NCBI GenBank assembly: GCA_009782085.1
Contig: WQUN01000140.1
Coordinates: 1-11,717, forward strand
DNA from: Bacillota bacterium
Lineage (GTDB): Bacteria; Bacillota; Clostridia; Lachnospirales; WQUN01
DNA: 11,717 bases
Direction: 5' to 3'
Part shown: piece after piece, positions 5,038 to 11,717 of the stretch
Numbering within the stretch: position 1 is the first letter of the stretch
Layout of the letters: the number at the start of each line of letters is the position of its first letter
Translations under genes and position numbers: made by a program
The notes under the pieces: model-generated
The model's database searches: none
Seen by the model: only the letters and a program-made list of their open reading frames with translations
Told to the model about the DNA's origin: nothing

Positions 5038-7751
5038 TGAACCTCAAAAAACTCGAAAGCCGCTGCCGGAAATACGGCAGGACCTCCGACGTTTTGGCCC
5101 TTTCGGCGGGATGCTGGCTCGAGGGCGCGCTTGGCCAAAGGCCGGGCGGCCTCCTGAAAGCGGAGGCGCTCCTGAACGACGCCCTGGCCGCGAATCCCGT
5201 CAGCGCGCCCTTGCTGCTGATGTCCGTATTCGTCCATATAGAGAGCGGGGACTATCCGCGCGCCGCGGAAAAGCTGTATCCGGCCCTGCGATACCGCGCT
5301 TTTTTCAGGCAGAGCGCCCCTTTGTACCACGGCGCGCTGATTTTTTTGCAGGCGTACCTGGAGTCGCGGCGGGACGGCCGCGTCAGAAACGCCGGGAAAA
5401 CGAGGAAGCGCCTCGCCGCCGCTGCCGGCGCGCACCCCGTGCTCTACGCGGCCTCGGCGATGCTGCATATGGAGGCGGGGGACAGGAAAAGCGCCTTCGC
5501 CGACCTTCTGGAGAGCTACAGGCGCGGCTGCGCAAGCCCTTTCCTGTACGCGGCCCTCTGGAGGTTCTACGGAGACGGGGCGAGCCCTTCCGACCCGCTG
5601 GTCTGCCCGTTTTTGCTGTGGGCGCTTGCCCACGGGGCGGACCTGCGCCCGGTCTCCCGCTTTACGGACTGCGTGGAGCCGGAATTTTTCGCGGACGGAA
5701 CGGGACGCCTTCTGGCGCGGGACTATCCGCATCCCGACCTGCTCCGGAAGCTATGCGCGTATTACATCGGGGCGAGGGACTATTCGGAGGAGGCCCGCGC
5801 GGCCTACAAAAAGGCCGAGGACAGGCAGATCGCCGCGCCGGGCCTGCCGGAGAGCCTGATCCGCGCGTCCCGGATAAACGGCGCGGAGGACATTGGCAGG
5901 TACACGATGGAAAACTACCTGAAATCCCCGGCGGCCCGCTCCGAGACGGACGCCGGCCTCAGGGCGTTCGTCTTTCATCTGATTCTGACAGACCCGAGGC
6001 TCGCGGAGTTTATCGTGGCTATGCGGAACGATATGCTCCGGTTCGGCGCGTTTTGCCTGGAAAACGGCCTGGAGGGCCGGCATTTCAACAGCGTGTACCT
6101 TTTCTTCGCCGCGGGCGGCGGGGCGGACGGCGCGGATAGGCTCCGCGTCCAAGGCCTCGTTAAACGCGCCAGGCAAATGCTGAAAAAAGCCCTGTTCCTC
6201 TATGAAGTCCGGTTTGCGGACCCGGAAAGCAAGGTCACCCGGCTGCTCGTGTACGAAAAGGAGCGCGCGGAGCCGGAACTGTACGATGTCGGCAAAAACG
6301 CCGCCTATGTCCTGGCGGCAAGCCGGGATTTTACGTGCGTATGCCTGACCGGCGGCGGGCGCGGCGTGTCGGGCGAGGTCCCGGCCGTGACCGCCATGCT
6401 CGAAAACCCCGGCTCCGGCCTGCTTTGGAGCTTTTTCGACGAGGGGGAGCGGATGTTCCCGCTCCTGGCGCGGTTGGGGAATGAGATCCTGGAAGGCGAG
6501 GCCTCCGGCGCGGCAATCCGTCCCGAAAAGGCCGTTCCGGTCCTGACGGCGCTGCTGGAAAGCGGCTTAGCCTCCGCTCCCCTGAAAAGCTCCGCGAACG
6601 CCGTTTTGGGCGGCATTATGCAGGACGGGGCGCGGTATGACGAGGCGCTGGCCTATTACTCGGCGGCGGACGAAAACTTCCTGGACGGCCGACGGATCGA
6701 GAGGATGCTGGCCGTGTTCGTCAACGCCGGGCAGTGGGAGCGGGCGGGCGGGATCGTGGCAGGGAAGGCTGACCTCCTGTCCGACAGGGCGCTCTTCCAC
6801 GCGGCGGAGAAGATCGCGCAGAGCCAATCCCCCGCCGCCGTCCGCGCGGCCGCCGGCGCGGCCTACGGGCTTCTGATCCGCAACTGGTACGACAGGCGGC
6901 TTCTGGAACTCGCGCTGGGGCACTACGCGGGCAGCCGGGCGCAGTGGCAGGAACTGAGCCGCGTCCTCGCCGCGGCGTCTTTTCCGGAGCCTGAACTGGA
7001 CGCGATGATTTTGCGTCAAAGCGTCCAGACGCGCGGCTTCGACGCCGGCTCCGAGCGGGTGTTCGGCCGCCTGTTCAAAAACAGCCCCGGCGACCCGGCG
7101 GTAGGCGAATACGCGTACTACTGCGTATATGAGATGATCGTGAACAAAGTCCGCCCGTCGTATGAAACCTTGCTCATTCTGGAAAAACTCTACGACGAGG
7201 GCGGGGACTGGCTCCTGGCCGTCGCCCTGTCGCACGTGTACCTGACCCACGGCATAACCACCTTCCGCTCCGAGGCGATTCTGGCGGACGCCTTGGCGGA
7301 GCAGGAAAAGCTCGGGATACTTTTCCCGGTTTTCCAGGGGAACAGAGACAAAACCGGCGCGTCGGCGTATATAGAGAAAAACCGCGCGTTTCTCTACCGG
7401 GGCCTCCCGGGCAAGGACGTGCGCCTGTGCTACAAGGTGGACGACGAGGCTGTATACCGGACGAAGAAGATGCGTTATATCCGGTTCGGCGTCTATCTGT
7501 GCGTCATCCCGCATTTTTACGGCGAGAGCGTCAGCTATCATTTCAGCGAGACGCTTCCCACCGGGAGCGTCTCCACTAAGGAGGAATCCGTGAAAAACAC
7601 GGGCGTGTACATCGCCGAGGACTCCGATGACCCGTATTTCGCGATAAACAACGCGCTCGTCTACGAGCAGATGTTCAGGTACGACCAGGCGGAGAAAATC
7701 ATCGCGGGAATGGTCAGGGAGAAAAAGAGCGTGAACGCGAGGATCGTATGA
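5037..7751 (+). CDS. Large helical-repeat (TPR-like) protein resembling the C-terminal part of DUF5717 proteins
   Basis: 904 residues from the ATG at 5037 (906 if the ATG at 5031 is used). Most of the chain consists of paired amphipathic helices with TPR-like features, such as ALAANP, YPRAAEKLYPAL, GDRKSAFADLLESYRRG and RYDEALAYYSAADENF. This suggests an alpha-solenoid scaffold for protein contacts. A more beta-rich terminal domain covers roughly residues 790-865, with the motif MRYIRFGVYLCVIPHFYGE and a following SYHFSET segment. A last helical pair with an ALVYEQMFRYDQAEKI motif follows. No signal peptide or membrane span is apparent. The C-terminal domain agrees with my memory of DUF5717 proteins, which combine an Ig-like N-terminus and this region in one chain of around 1,200 residues; here the two are separate genes coupled by TAATG. 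The family name is unverified. It is the largest subunit of the operon and probably its organising scaffold. Confidence 0.87.
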   Translation: MNLKKLESRCRKYGRTSDVLALSAGCWLEGALGQRPGGLLKAEALLNDALAANPVSAPLLLMSVFVHIESGDYPRAAEKLYPALRYRAFFRQSAPLYHGALIFLQAYLESRRDGRVRNAGKTRKRLAAAAGAHPVLYAASAMLHMEAGDRKSAFADLLESYRRGCASPFLYAALWRFYGDGASPSDPLVCPFLLWALAHGADLRPVSRFTDCVEPEFFADGTGRLLARDYPHPDLLRKLCAYYIGARDYSEEARAAYKKAEDRQIAAPGLPESLIRASRINGAEDIGRYTMENYLKSPAARSETDAGLRAFVFHLILTDPRLAEFIVAMRNDMLRFGAFCLENGLEGRHFNSVYLFFAAGGGADGADRLRVQGLVKRARQMLKKALFLYEVRFADPESKVTRLLVYEKERAEPELYDVGKNAAYVLAASRDFTCVCLTGGGRGVSGEVPAVTAMLENPGSGLLWSFFDEGERMFPLLARLGNEILEGEASGAAIRPEKAVPVLTALLESGLASAPLKSSANAVLGGIMQDGARYDEALAYYSAADENFLDGRRIERMLAVFVNAGQWERAGGIVAGKADLLSDRALFHAAEKIAQSQSPAAVRAAAGAAYGLLIRNWYDRRLLELALGHYAGSRAQWQELSRVLAAASFPEPELDAMILRQSVQTRGFDAGSERVFGRLFKNSPGDPAVGEYAYYCVYEMIVNKVRPSYETLLILEKLYDEGGDWLLAVALSHVYLTHGITTFRSEAILADALAEQEKLGILFPVFQGNRDKTGASAYIEKNRAFLYRGLPGKDVRLCYKVDDEAVYRTKKMRYIRFGVYLCVIPHFYGESVSYHFSETLPTGSVSTKEESVKNTGVYIAEDSDDPYFAINNALVYEQMFRYDQAEKIIAGMVREKKSVNARIV

Positions 7752-7832
7752 GATTCGTATGAATATGACTTTTGGGACAAAGGGAGCGTGACGGCCATGT
7801 CTGAAACAATTATGGCGAAAGGAGAGGAGTGC

Positions 7833-7988
7833 ATGACCAACCAGCAGTTTGACGCGGTTCTCAAAATGGCGCTCAGCATTTTTGACTCCAACAAGTCGGA
7901 CCCGGAATTGGCGCGTAAAATGATAGTTAAGCTGATCATCGACGAAAAAGCGCGGCAGGAATACGAAAAACCCATGAATTTATCTTGA
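7833..7988 (+). CDS. Small conserved-looking 51-aa protein upstream of the Hsp70-like gene
   Basis: The ATG at 7833 has AAAGGAG at 7818-7824 at good spacing; an alternative ATG at 7797, with AGGGAG ten bases upstream, would add 12 residues. The product starts MTNQQFDAVLKMALSIF and is one helix-rich domain with a basic, acidic second half (LARKMIVKLIIDEKARQEYEK), predicted soluble. It ends 11 bases before the Hsp70-like start, and its stop overlaps that gene's Shine-Dalgarno, so the two are likely coupled. I do not know its function. An adaptor or regulator of the adjacent Hsp70-like protein would fit the position but is a guess; it has no resemblance to GrpE or a J domain. Confidence 0.7.
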   Translation: MTNQQFDAVLKMALSIFDSNKSDPELARKMIVKLIIDEKARQEYEKPMNLS

Positions 7989-7993
7989 GGAGG
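7988..7993 (+). promoter_or_regulatory. Ribosome binding site that selects the ATG at 8000
   Basis: A perfect AGGAGG six bases before ATG 8000, beginning at the last base of the preceding TGA stop. It rules out the longer in-frame reading from TTG 7985, which would place the site inside the coding sequence. Confidence 0.85.
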
Positions 7994-7999
7994 GTATCT

Positions 8000-9679
8000 A
8001 TGGGCACTTTAGGTCTTGACACGGAACGCGGCCTTTTCCTGGGCGTCGACTTCGGGACGACCAACTCCGTCGTCAGCGTTTTCAACTTCAAGGACGGGGA
8101 GGCGCAGGCCATCCCGATCGACGGCGGCTGCATCTTTCCCACGGCGATCCAGATGGAGGCCGACCCGGAAGACCCCGACAAGCTCGCGCGCGTGTTCGGG
8201 ATACAGGCCAAAGAGGCGGCCGTTATCTACCCAATGAGCACCGTCCTGTCAGTCAAGCGGCTGCTGGGCAGCGACGAAAAGATCACTCTTCTGGTGGACG
8301 AAAAGGAGTACGTGTTCACGCCGGAGCAGATCGCCGGCGAGATACTCGGATACTTAAAACAGCGCGCCGACGAGTACGCCCAGGACGAGCTGAGCCTGGC
8401 GGGCGCGTTTTCGGGCTGCGTGATAACCGTCCCGGCCAACTCCACGGACAGGCAGAAGAAGATGACGAAGGAGGCCGCCGTGCTGGCGGGCTTCGACGAG
8501 AGCAGCGTCTACCTGCGCCTGGAACCGGCCGCCGCGGCCATAAGCTACGCCGTGAGCGAGACCAAGGACAAAAAGGTGCTGGTCTACGACTTCGGCGGCG
8601 GCACGTTCGACGCCTGCGTGTTGCAGATAAAGATCGAAGAGGGCGGCGAGCCGTCCATCTCGATCCTGAGCACATACGGGGACAACCGCCTCGGCGGGAA
8701 CGACGTCGACAAGATCATGATGGACCTGGTCTACGAGGAGTTCAAGAAGCTGACGGACGGCAATATAGACCTGTTCGACGAGAACGCCGACGACGGCGTG
8801 TCCAGGCGGCAGAAAAAGGTCGCCATCGTCCGCCTCCAGCAGGCCGCGAACCAGGCCAAGGAGCGGCTTTCCCAGGCCAAGAGCGCGAAGATCGTCCTCG
8901 CCCCGCTGATCCAGGAGCCGAAGATCGTGAACATCAACATGGAGGTATCCAGGGAGGACTTCCTCGCCCACGCCCGCGTGAACGCCTTGGGCGACGGCCA
9001 GGAGGACTACGAGAAGTTCCGCGGCAAGACCGTCCCGGACCTGATAAACGAGACGCTCGCCTGCGTGGACAGCTCTTTGGCGGCGTGCGGCCTTAAGGAG
9101 GCGGACATAGACGAGGTCTTCCTCGTCGGCGGAAGCTCCGCCCTGACAGGGGTAAGCGAGAGGATCACAGAAAAATTCGGCAAGGAGCCGTTCAAATCGA
9201 AGATCAGCCCGGCGCTAAGCATATCCGAGGGCGCGGCTTACTACTGCAACATGATAATGATGCCGACGGTCAAGGGGCCGGTCGTGCGCGAAAAGACGAT
9301 ACACCCGCTCGGGCTCGAGATCGCCGGCCGGCGCTTCATGGAGATCGTGCCCGGCGGCGCGGATATCCCCAAGGAAGGGCTTACGGTCGAGGCCGCGGAG
9401 CTTCTGACGACGAACTTAGACAACGTGTCCAGCATGGCCATAATCGTATACGAGAGCACCTCCCCGAAGCCGGCGGAAAAAACTCCGACGGTCAATCAGG
9501 AGGGCATGAAGCGCCTGGCGGGGACGTCTTTGCGCGGCATTCCGCAGGGGCCCAGGGGGCAGGAGAAGGTCAAGGTCATCTTCAGCGTGGGGCAGGACAA
9601 CATGCTGAGGGTGACGGCGGAGAGCCTGTCCGCGGGCGGGGCCGTGACGGAGCTGGCCGTGGATGAGCTTTATGAGTAG
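8000..9679 (+). CDS. Hsp70/DnaK-like ATPase lacking the helical lid
   Basis: 559 residues with a complete actin-like Hsp70 nucleotide-binding domain: phosphate-1 loop GVDFGTTNS at 15-23, phosphate-2 loop DFGGGTFD at 197-204, and adenosine motif FLVGGSS at 374-380. The segment EPAAAAISY near 178-186 is also typical of the family. After about residue 430 there is an HPLGLEI sequence like the start of the beta substrate-binding domain, ending near 559 with VIFSVGQDNMLRVTAESLS and VDELYE. The usual hydrophobic linker (DVLLLD type) is replaced by REKTIHP, and the roughly 100-residue helical lid of DnaK (610-640 residues in all) is missing. It is therefore probably not the housekeeping chaperone but a specialised paralogue working with the other operon products. 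No grpE or dnaJ is nearby. It is likely the last gene of the operon; 71 bases follow before the next gene, with no convincing terminator. Confidence 0.95.
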   Translation: MGTLGLDTERGLFLGVDFGTTNSVVSVFNFKDGEAQAIPIDGGCIFPTAIQMEADPEDPDKLARVFGIQAKEAAVIYPMSTVLSVKRLLGSDEKITLLVDEKEYVFTPEQIAGEILGYLKQRADEYAQDELSLAGAFSGCVITVPANSTDRQKKMTKEAAVLAGFDESSVYLRLEPAAAAISYAVSETKDKKVLVYDFGGGTFDACVLQIKIEEGGEPSISILSTYGDNRLGGNDVDKIMMDLVYEEFKKLTDGNIDLFDENADDGVSRRQKKVAIVRLQQAANQAKERLSQAKSAKIVLAPLIQEPKIVNINMEVSREDFLAHARVNALGDGQEDYEKFRGKTVPDLINETLACVDSSLAACGLKEADIDEVFLVGGSSALTGVSERITEKFGKEPFKSKISPALSISEGAAYYCNMIMMPTVKGPVVREKTIHPLGLEIAGRRFMEIVPGGADIPKEGLTVEAAELLTTNLDNVSSMAIIVYESTSPKPAEKTPTVNQEGMKRLAGTSLRGIPQGPRGQEKVKVIFSVGQDNMLRVTAESLSAGGAVTELAVDELYE

Positions 9680-9736
9680 GCTCGGTGTTCCATCCCCGAC
9701 CGATTGACAGGGCGGTTTAACGCGCGATCATACAAC

Positions 9737-9743
9737 AGGAGGA
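9737..9743 (+). promoter_or_regulatory. Ribosome binding site supporting a GTG start
   Basis: AGGAGGA seven bases before GTG 9751. It fixes the start of the QueG-like gene at a GTG codon. A TTGACA at 9704-9709 has no good -10 partner at normal spacing. Confidence 0.8.
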
Positions 9744-9750
9744 TAAACCT

Positions 9751-10698
9751 GTGGCCGAGATAAGTAATCATTACGCAGACAGTAGAAAAGCGATTGTCGA
9801 GCGCCTCGAATTCGCCGGTTACCGCGCCGCGTTCCTGCCCTATTCAAGCATCGCGCGGATCACCGAAATCTACGACGCGCTCTCGGAAAACAGCGGAAAC
9901 ACGGAATTCATTCAGGGGACGGTAAATCACTTTCACTCCAAACTGCCGCCCGATATCCCCTTCGAACCGCTGTCGTTCTTGATTACCGCCTATCCCTGCC
10001 CGGAATGGGATATCCGCCTGAATTATAAAGGCGGGCAAGTGACCCTTCCCATACCGCCCGCTTACATTGACCCCGACGCGCCGACAAGGCGGCGGCTGAA
10101 AGAGGCGCGCGACGCCGTTGCGAAAGATCACCAAATGACGGAGACACACGGCGTTTCAATAAAACTGCTGGCCGTTTTGAGCGGACTTGGCAAGTATGGG
10201 CGCAACAACATTTTCTACTCGAACGACTTCGGGAGCTACTGTACTTTGGAGGCCTATTTCACCGATATTCCGTGCGAGAACAGGGAGTGTACAGCCTCAT
10301 TCATGGACATCTGCGAAGGGTGCCGCCTCTGCGAGGAAAACTGCCCGACCGGGGCCATCGGCGCTCATCCGGTCATAGACGTGACGCGCTGTCTGACAAT
10401 GCTGAACGAGTCCAATGACCCAATGCCAGACTGGGTCCCCCGCGACGCGCACCACGCTCTGATTGGCTGTATGCGTTGCCAGGATGTCTGCCCGGCGAAC
10501 AAAACAGCGCGAACTTGGGATAGAGGACATATCGAGCTCGACGAGGCGGAGACGGAAGCGCTGCTGTCGTTGCCGCCTGAAGATCCGCCGCGTGAATTGA
10601 CGCATAAATTAAAGGAATTCGGAATGTCCGAATGGCAAATTATGAATGTGAACGGGAGAAACGCGAGGCTGGCGATAGAGGCGAGAGGTCTATTATAA
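9751..10698 (+). CDS. QueG-like double [4Fe-4S] cluster protein (epoxyqueuosine reductase paralogue)
   Basis: 315 residues from a GTG start. The cysteine pattern is that of QueG-type twin-cluster domains: C188-x2-C191-x2-C194-x3-C198-P, then C214, then C240-x2-C243-x3-C247-P. In the family these form two [4Fe-4S] clusters, with C247 completing the first and C198, C214, C240 and C243 the second. Upstream, a GLGKYGRNN-(13 residues)-LEAYFTDIPC stretch matches the GLG(W/K)xGKNxLL...LGEIxTDL region of QueG. Two further cysteines (C175, C180) lie just before the first cluster. QueG uses cobalamin to reduce epoxyqueuosine in tRNA and is about 370-385 residues long. This protein is shorter, and the DYH motif carrying the catalytic aspartate is not evident, so it may act on another substrate. 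No other queuosine gene is adjacent. It follows the operon by 71 bases and is closed by a hairpin, and may be independent of it. Confidence 0.85.
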   Translation: MAEISNHYADSRKAIVERLEFAGYRAAFLPYSSIARITEIYDALSENSGNTEFIQGTVNHFHSKLPPDIPFEPLSFLITAYPCPEWDIRLNYKGGQVTLPIPPAYIDPDAPTRRRLKEARDAVAKDHQMTETHGVSIKLLAVLSGLGKYGRNNIFYSNDFGSYCTLEAYFTDIPCENRECTASFMDICEGCRLCEENCPTGAIGAHPVIDVTRCLTMLNESNDPMPDWVPRDAHHALIGCMRCQDVCPANKTARTWDRGHIELDEAETEALLSLPPEDPPRELTHKLKEFGMSEWQIMNVNGRNARLAIEARGLL

Positions 10699-10699
10699 C

Positions 10700-10721
10700 G
10701 GGACGCCGAAGGCGGCGTCCC
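10700..10721 (+). terminator. Hairpin after the QueG-like gene, possible terminator
   Basis: GGGACGCCG (10700-10708), loop AAGG, CGGCGTCCC (10713-10721): a perfect 9-bp GC-rich stem starting one base after the TAA stop. T-rich DNA follows, but its first run begins nine bases beyond the stem (ATTTTTCACTTTTAC), so intrinsic termination would be imperfect. It could also be a REP-like palindrome. Confidence 0.6.
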
Positions 10722-10760
10722 TGCGGAACATTTTTCACTTTTACTTTTTTATTGTCAACT

Positions 10761-10782
10761 CCGTTTGCCCGGAGGCAAACGG
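10761..10782. repeat. Perfect 9-bp inverted repeat directly upstream of the last gene's ribosome binding site
   Basis: CCGTTTGCC (10761-10769), loop CGGA, GGCAAACGG (10774-10782). It ends one base before the AAGGGGG Shine-Dalgarno (10784-10790). No T-run follows, so it is not an ordinary terminator. It could be an operator, an mRNA hairpin controlling the gene at 10797, or a REP-like element. Confidence 0.65.
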
Positions 10783-10783
10783 C

Positions 10784-10790
10784 AAGGGGG
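10784..10790 (+). promoter_or_regulatory. Ribosome binding site of the last gene
   Basis: AAGGGGG six bases before ATG 10797. It supports this start over the later in-frame ATG at 10812. Confidence 0.7.
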
Positions 10791-10796
10791 TCGCGC

Positions 10797-11717
10797 ATGT
10801 CCAAGCCAAATATGTTGGAGACGGCTCTCCTGTCCCAATGGGGTCGGTGCCTGGACGAAGCCGAAGTCATATATGACCGGAAAACCGCCGAGGTTTTCGA
10901 GGCGGCCAAGCGCGGCCTTTTGAAGAGGTTCCTCGACGAGGCGGGCGCCGCCGCGGACATCGGCGGCTGCGACGAACGGCTTTACGCCTGCTGCGGGCGG
11001 GTGACGGACTGCTGCCGCCGCGCGGTGGCCATCTATGAGGCCAACAAATCCTGGCTCGTTTCCGACGGCATAGGAGCGGTTCTCGCCGAAGCCGCGTCCG
11101 CGCTGGCGTCACGCATACGGTTGTTTGACGAAAGCCGGGACAGGGAGAGCAATTACGAGAACCCCGTCGTCTCCGAAAAAAAGTCGATTCTGGGAACCGG
11201 CGCGGCCTATTTTGTCCATGAGGCGCAGTCGGCGGAGGAACGGTTTAAGGAACAGACAAAGGCGGAGCGGGCGAAGGCGGGGCGGCCGGCGGCCCGGCGG
11301 CCGGATGGGGAACGGTCAAATGCGGCGTGGCAAAATGAGGAACGGTCAAATGCGGCGTGGCAAAATGAGGAACGGTCAAGACCGTTCCCTACGAGCGCCC
11401 TCGGCTTGCCGTCCGGCGGGAATGTCGATGATTTTATTTTGCAAGGCGCGGCGGAAAGCCTGCGCGAGGCGTATGACAAATCCCTGGCCATCACCGCCGG
11501 CCGCCTCGCGGACCTGTCGGCGCACGGGAAAACCGCGTTCTATATGGATCTGCTCGAAAGCGAACGGGACGCTCTGGTCGCCGTCGTCAACGCGCAGGTT
11601 CCGGCGATGCTAGGGGAACTGGAGGGAGACGCGGCCACTTCGCACGAAAAGACCATAATCCTCGGCGTCCTTTCGGTCATCCGCGAGGCGTATAGGTATC
11701 TAGCGGGCGAGGCCGCC
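10797..11717 (+). CDS. Unrecognised helical protein with in-frame repeat insertion (partial, N-terminal 307 aa)
   Basis: Open from the ATG at 10797 to the window edge without a stop; the C-terminus lies outside. I do not recognise the family. Residues 1-130 are helical and contain a cysteine-rich patch (GGC, YACCGRV, DCCRR at about residues 57-80). A polar, charged linker at about 148-200 contains the sequence ERSNAAWQNE twice in tandem, encoded by two exact 30-bp DNA repeats and a palindrome. From about 205 the chain becomes helical again (DDFILQGAAESLREAYDKSL onward). No signal peptide or membrane helix is seen, so it is predicted cytosolic. The reading frame continues cleanly through the repeats, so the insertion is tolerated. 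It follows the QueG-like gene by 98 bases and two hairpins, so it probably has its own transcription or mRNA control. Confidence 0.75.
   Translation, partial: MSKPNMLETALLSQWGRCLDEAEVIYDRKTAEVFEAAKRGLLKRFLDEAGAAADIGGCDERLYACCGRVTDCCRRAVAIYEANKSWLVSDGIGAVLAEAASALASRIRLFDESRDRESNYENPVVSEKKSILGTGAAYFVHEAQSAEERFKEQTKAERAKAGRPAARRPDGERSNAAWQNEERSNAAWQNEERSRPFPTSALGLPSGGNVDDFILQGAAESLREAYDKSLAITAGRLADLSAHGKTAFYMDLLESERDALVAVVNAQVPAMLGELEGDAATSHEKTIILGVLSVIREAYRYLAGEAA
11308..11389. repeat. In-frame tandem repeat plus palindrome (REP/MITE-like) inside a coding sequence
   Basis: Two exact 30-bp units (11311-11340 and 11341-11370) and a 9-base start of a third are followed by a perfect palindrome, GGAACGGTC-AA-GACCGTTCC (11369-11388). 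The outer arms GGGAACGGTC (11308-11317) and GACCGTTCCC (11380-11389) form a 10-bp terminal inverted repeat around the whole block. The units encode ERSNAAWQNE in frame. The form suggests a small repetitive element inserted in the gene and duplicated; that origin is inferred. Confidence 0.85.

Noticed and set aside
6567..7541. Long minus-strand open frame (324 codons) opposite the solenoid gene
   Set aside because: It has an antisense Arg/Val/Gln-rich composition, no ribosome binding site and no motif, and lies wholly inside the 904-residue gene.
8354..8971. Minus-strand frame of 205 codons opposite the Hsp70-like gene
   Set aside because: It is entirely within a strongly identified Hsp70 nucleotide-binding domain and has no independent coding signal.
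9704..9736. Perfect TTGACA -35 box ahead of the QueG-like gene
   Set aside because: At 16-18 base spacing there is no acceptable -10, and a start there would fall next to the ribosome binding site. It is likely a chance match.
11308..11389. CRISPR-like direct repeats
   Set aside because: Only two adjacent 30-bp units, with no spacers between them and no cas genes; they are coding tandem repeats.
11125..11613. Plus-strand 162-codon frame in another phase of the last gene
   Set aside because: It is very rich in Arg and Gly. The frame starting at ATG 10797 has a ribosome binding site, runs open to the window end and gives a balanced protein composition.

Overview
The window looks like chromosomal DNA of a high-GC member of the Clostridia (Firmicutes). 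The grounds are strong AGGAGG-type ribosome binding sites, a clostridial-style signal peptide ending in AFA, a DUF815-type AAA+ ATPase, and an operon resembling the DUF5717 / Hsp70-like clusters I recall from Lachnospiraceae and related families. GC content is clearly high by eye, with strong third-position GC in the core genes. There is no rRNA, tRNA, CRISPR array, transposase or phage structural gene.

Layout. (1) Positions 1-746, minus strand: the N-terminal 248 residues of a secreted protein with two copies of a roughly 100-residue beta-rich repeat; it runs off the left edge. (2) 996-2156, minus strand: a complete DUF815 AAA+ ATPase. It is bracketed by two inverted copies (49 of 50 bases identical) of a palindromic element at 935-984 and 2216-2265. 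(3) 2564-9679, plus strand: a compact five-gene operon behind a good sigma-A-type promoter at 2485-2513. It encodes a membrane protein with a long coiled-coil tail, a beta-sandwich protein, a 904-residue helical-repeat protein, a 51-residue protein and a shortened Hsp70/DnaK-like ATPase. (4) 9751-10698, plus strand: a QueG-like double [4Fe-4S] protein. (5) 10797-11717, plus strand: an unrecognised gene that runs off the right edge and carries an in-frame repeat/palindrome insertion.

How it may work together. The operon genes are separated by 11 bp, a 1-bp TAATG overlap, 81 bp and 11 bp, so they are probably co-transcribed. The parts suggest a membrane-anchored assembly: an integral-membrane coiled-coil scaffold, a two-polypeptide Ig-like plus solenoid module, and an Hsp70-type ATPase that has the actin-like nucleotide site and a beta substrate domain but no helical lid. 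The DUF815 AAA+ ATPase is divergently encoded beside it and could be a partner. The biochemical function of this assembly is not known to me and cannot be read from the sequence. It is the best candidate here for an uncharacterised system.

Several short palindromic elements (935-996, 2216-2265, 10700-10721, 10761-10782, 11308-11389) sit in or near gene boundaries. One lies inside a coding sequence, which suggests a genome rich in REP-like elements.
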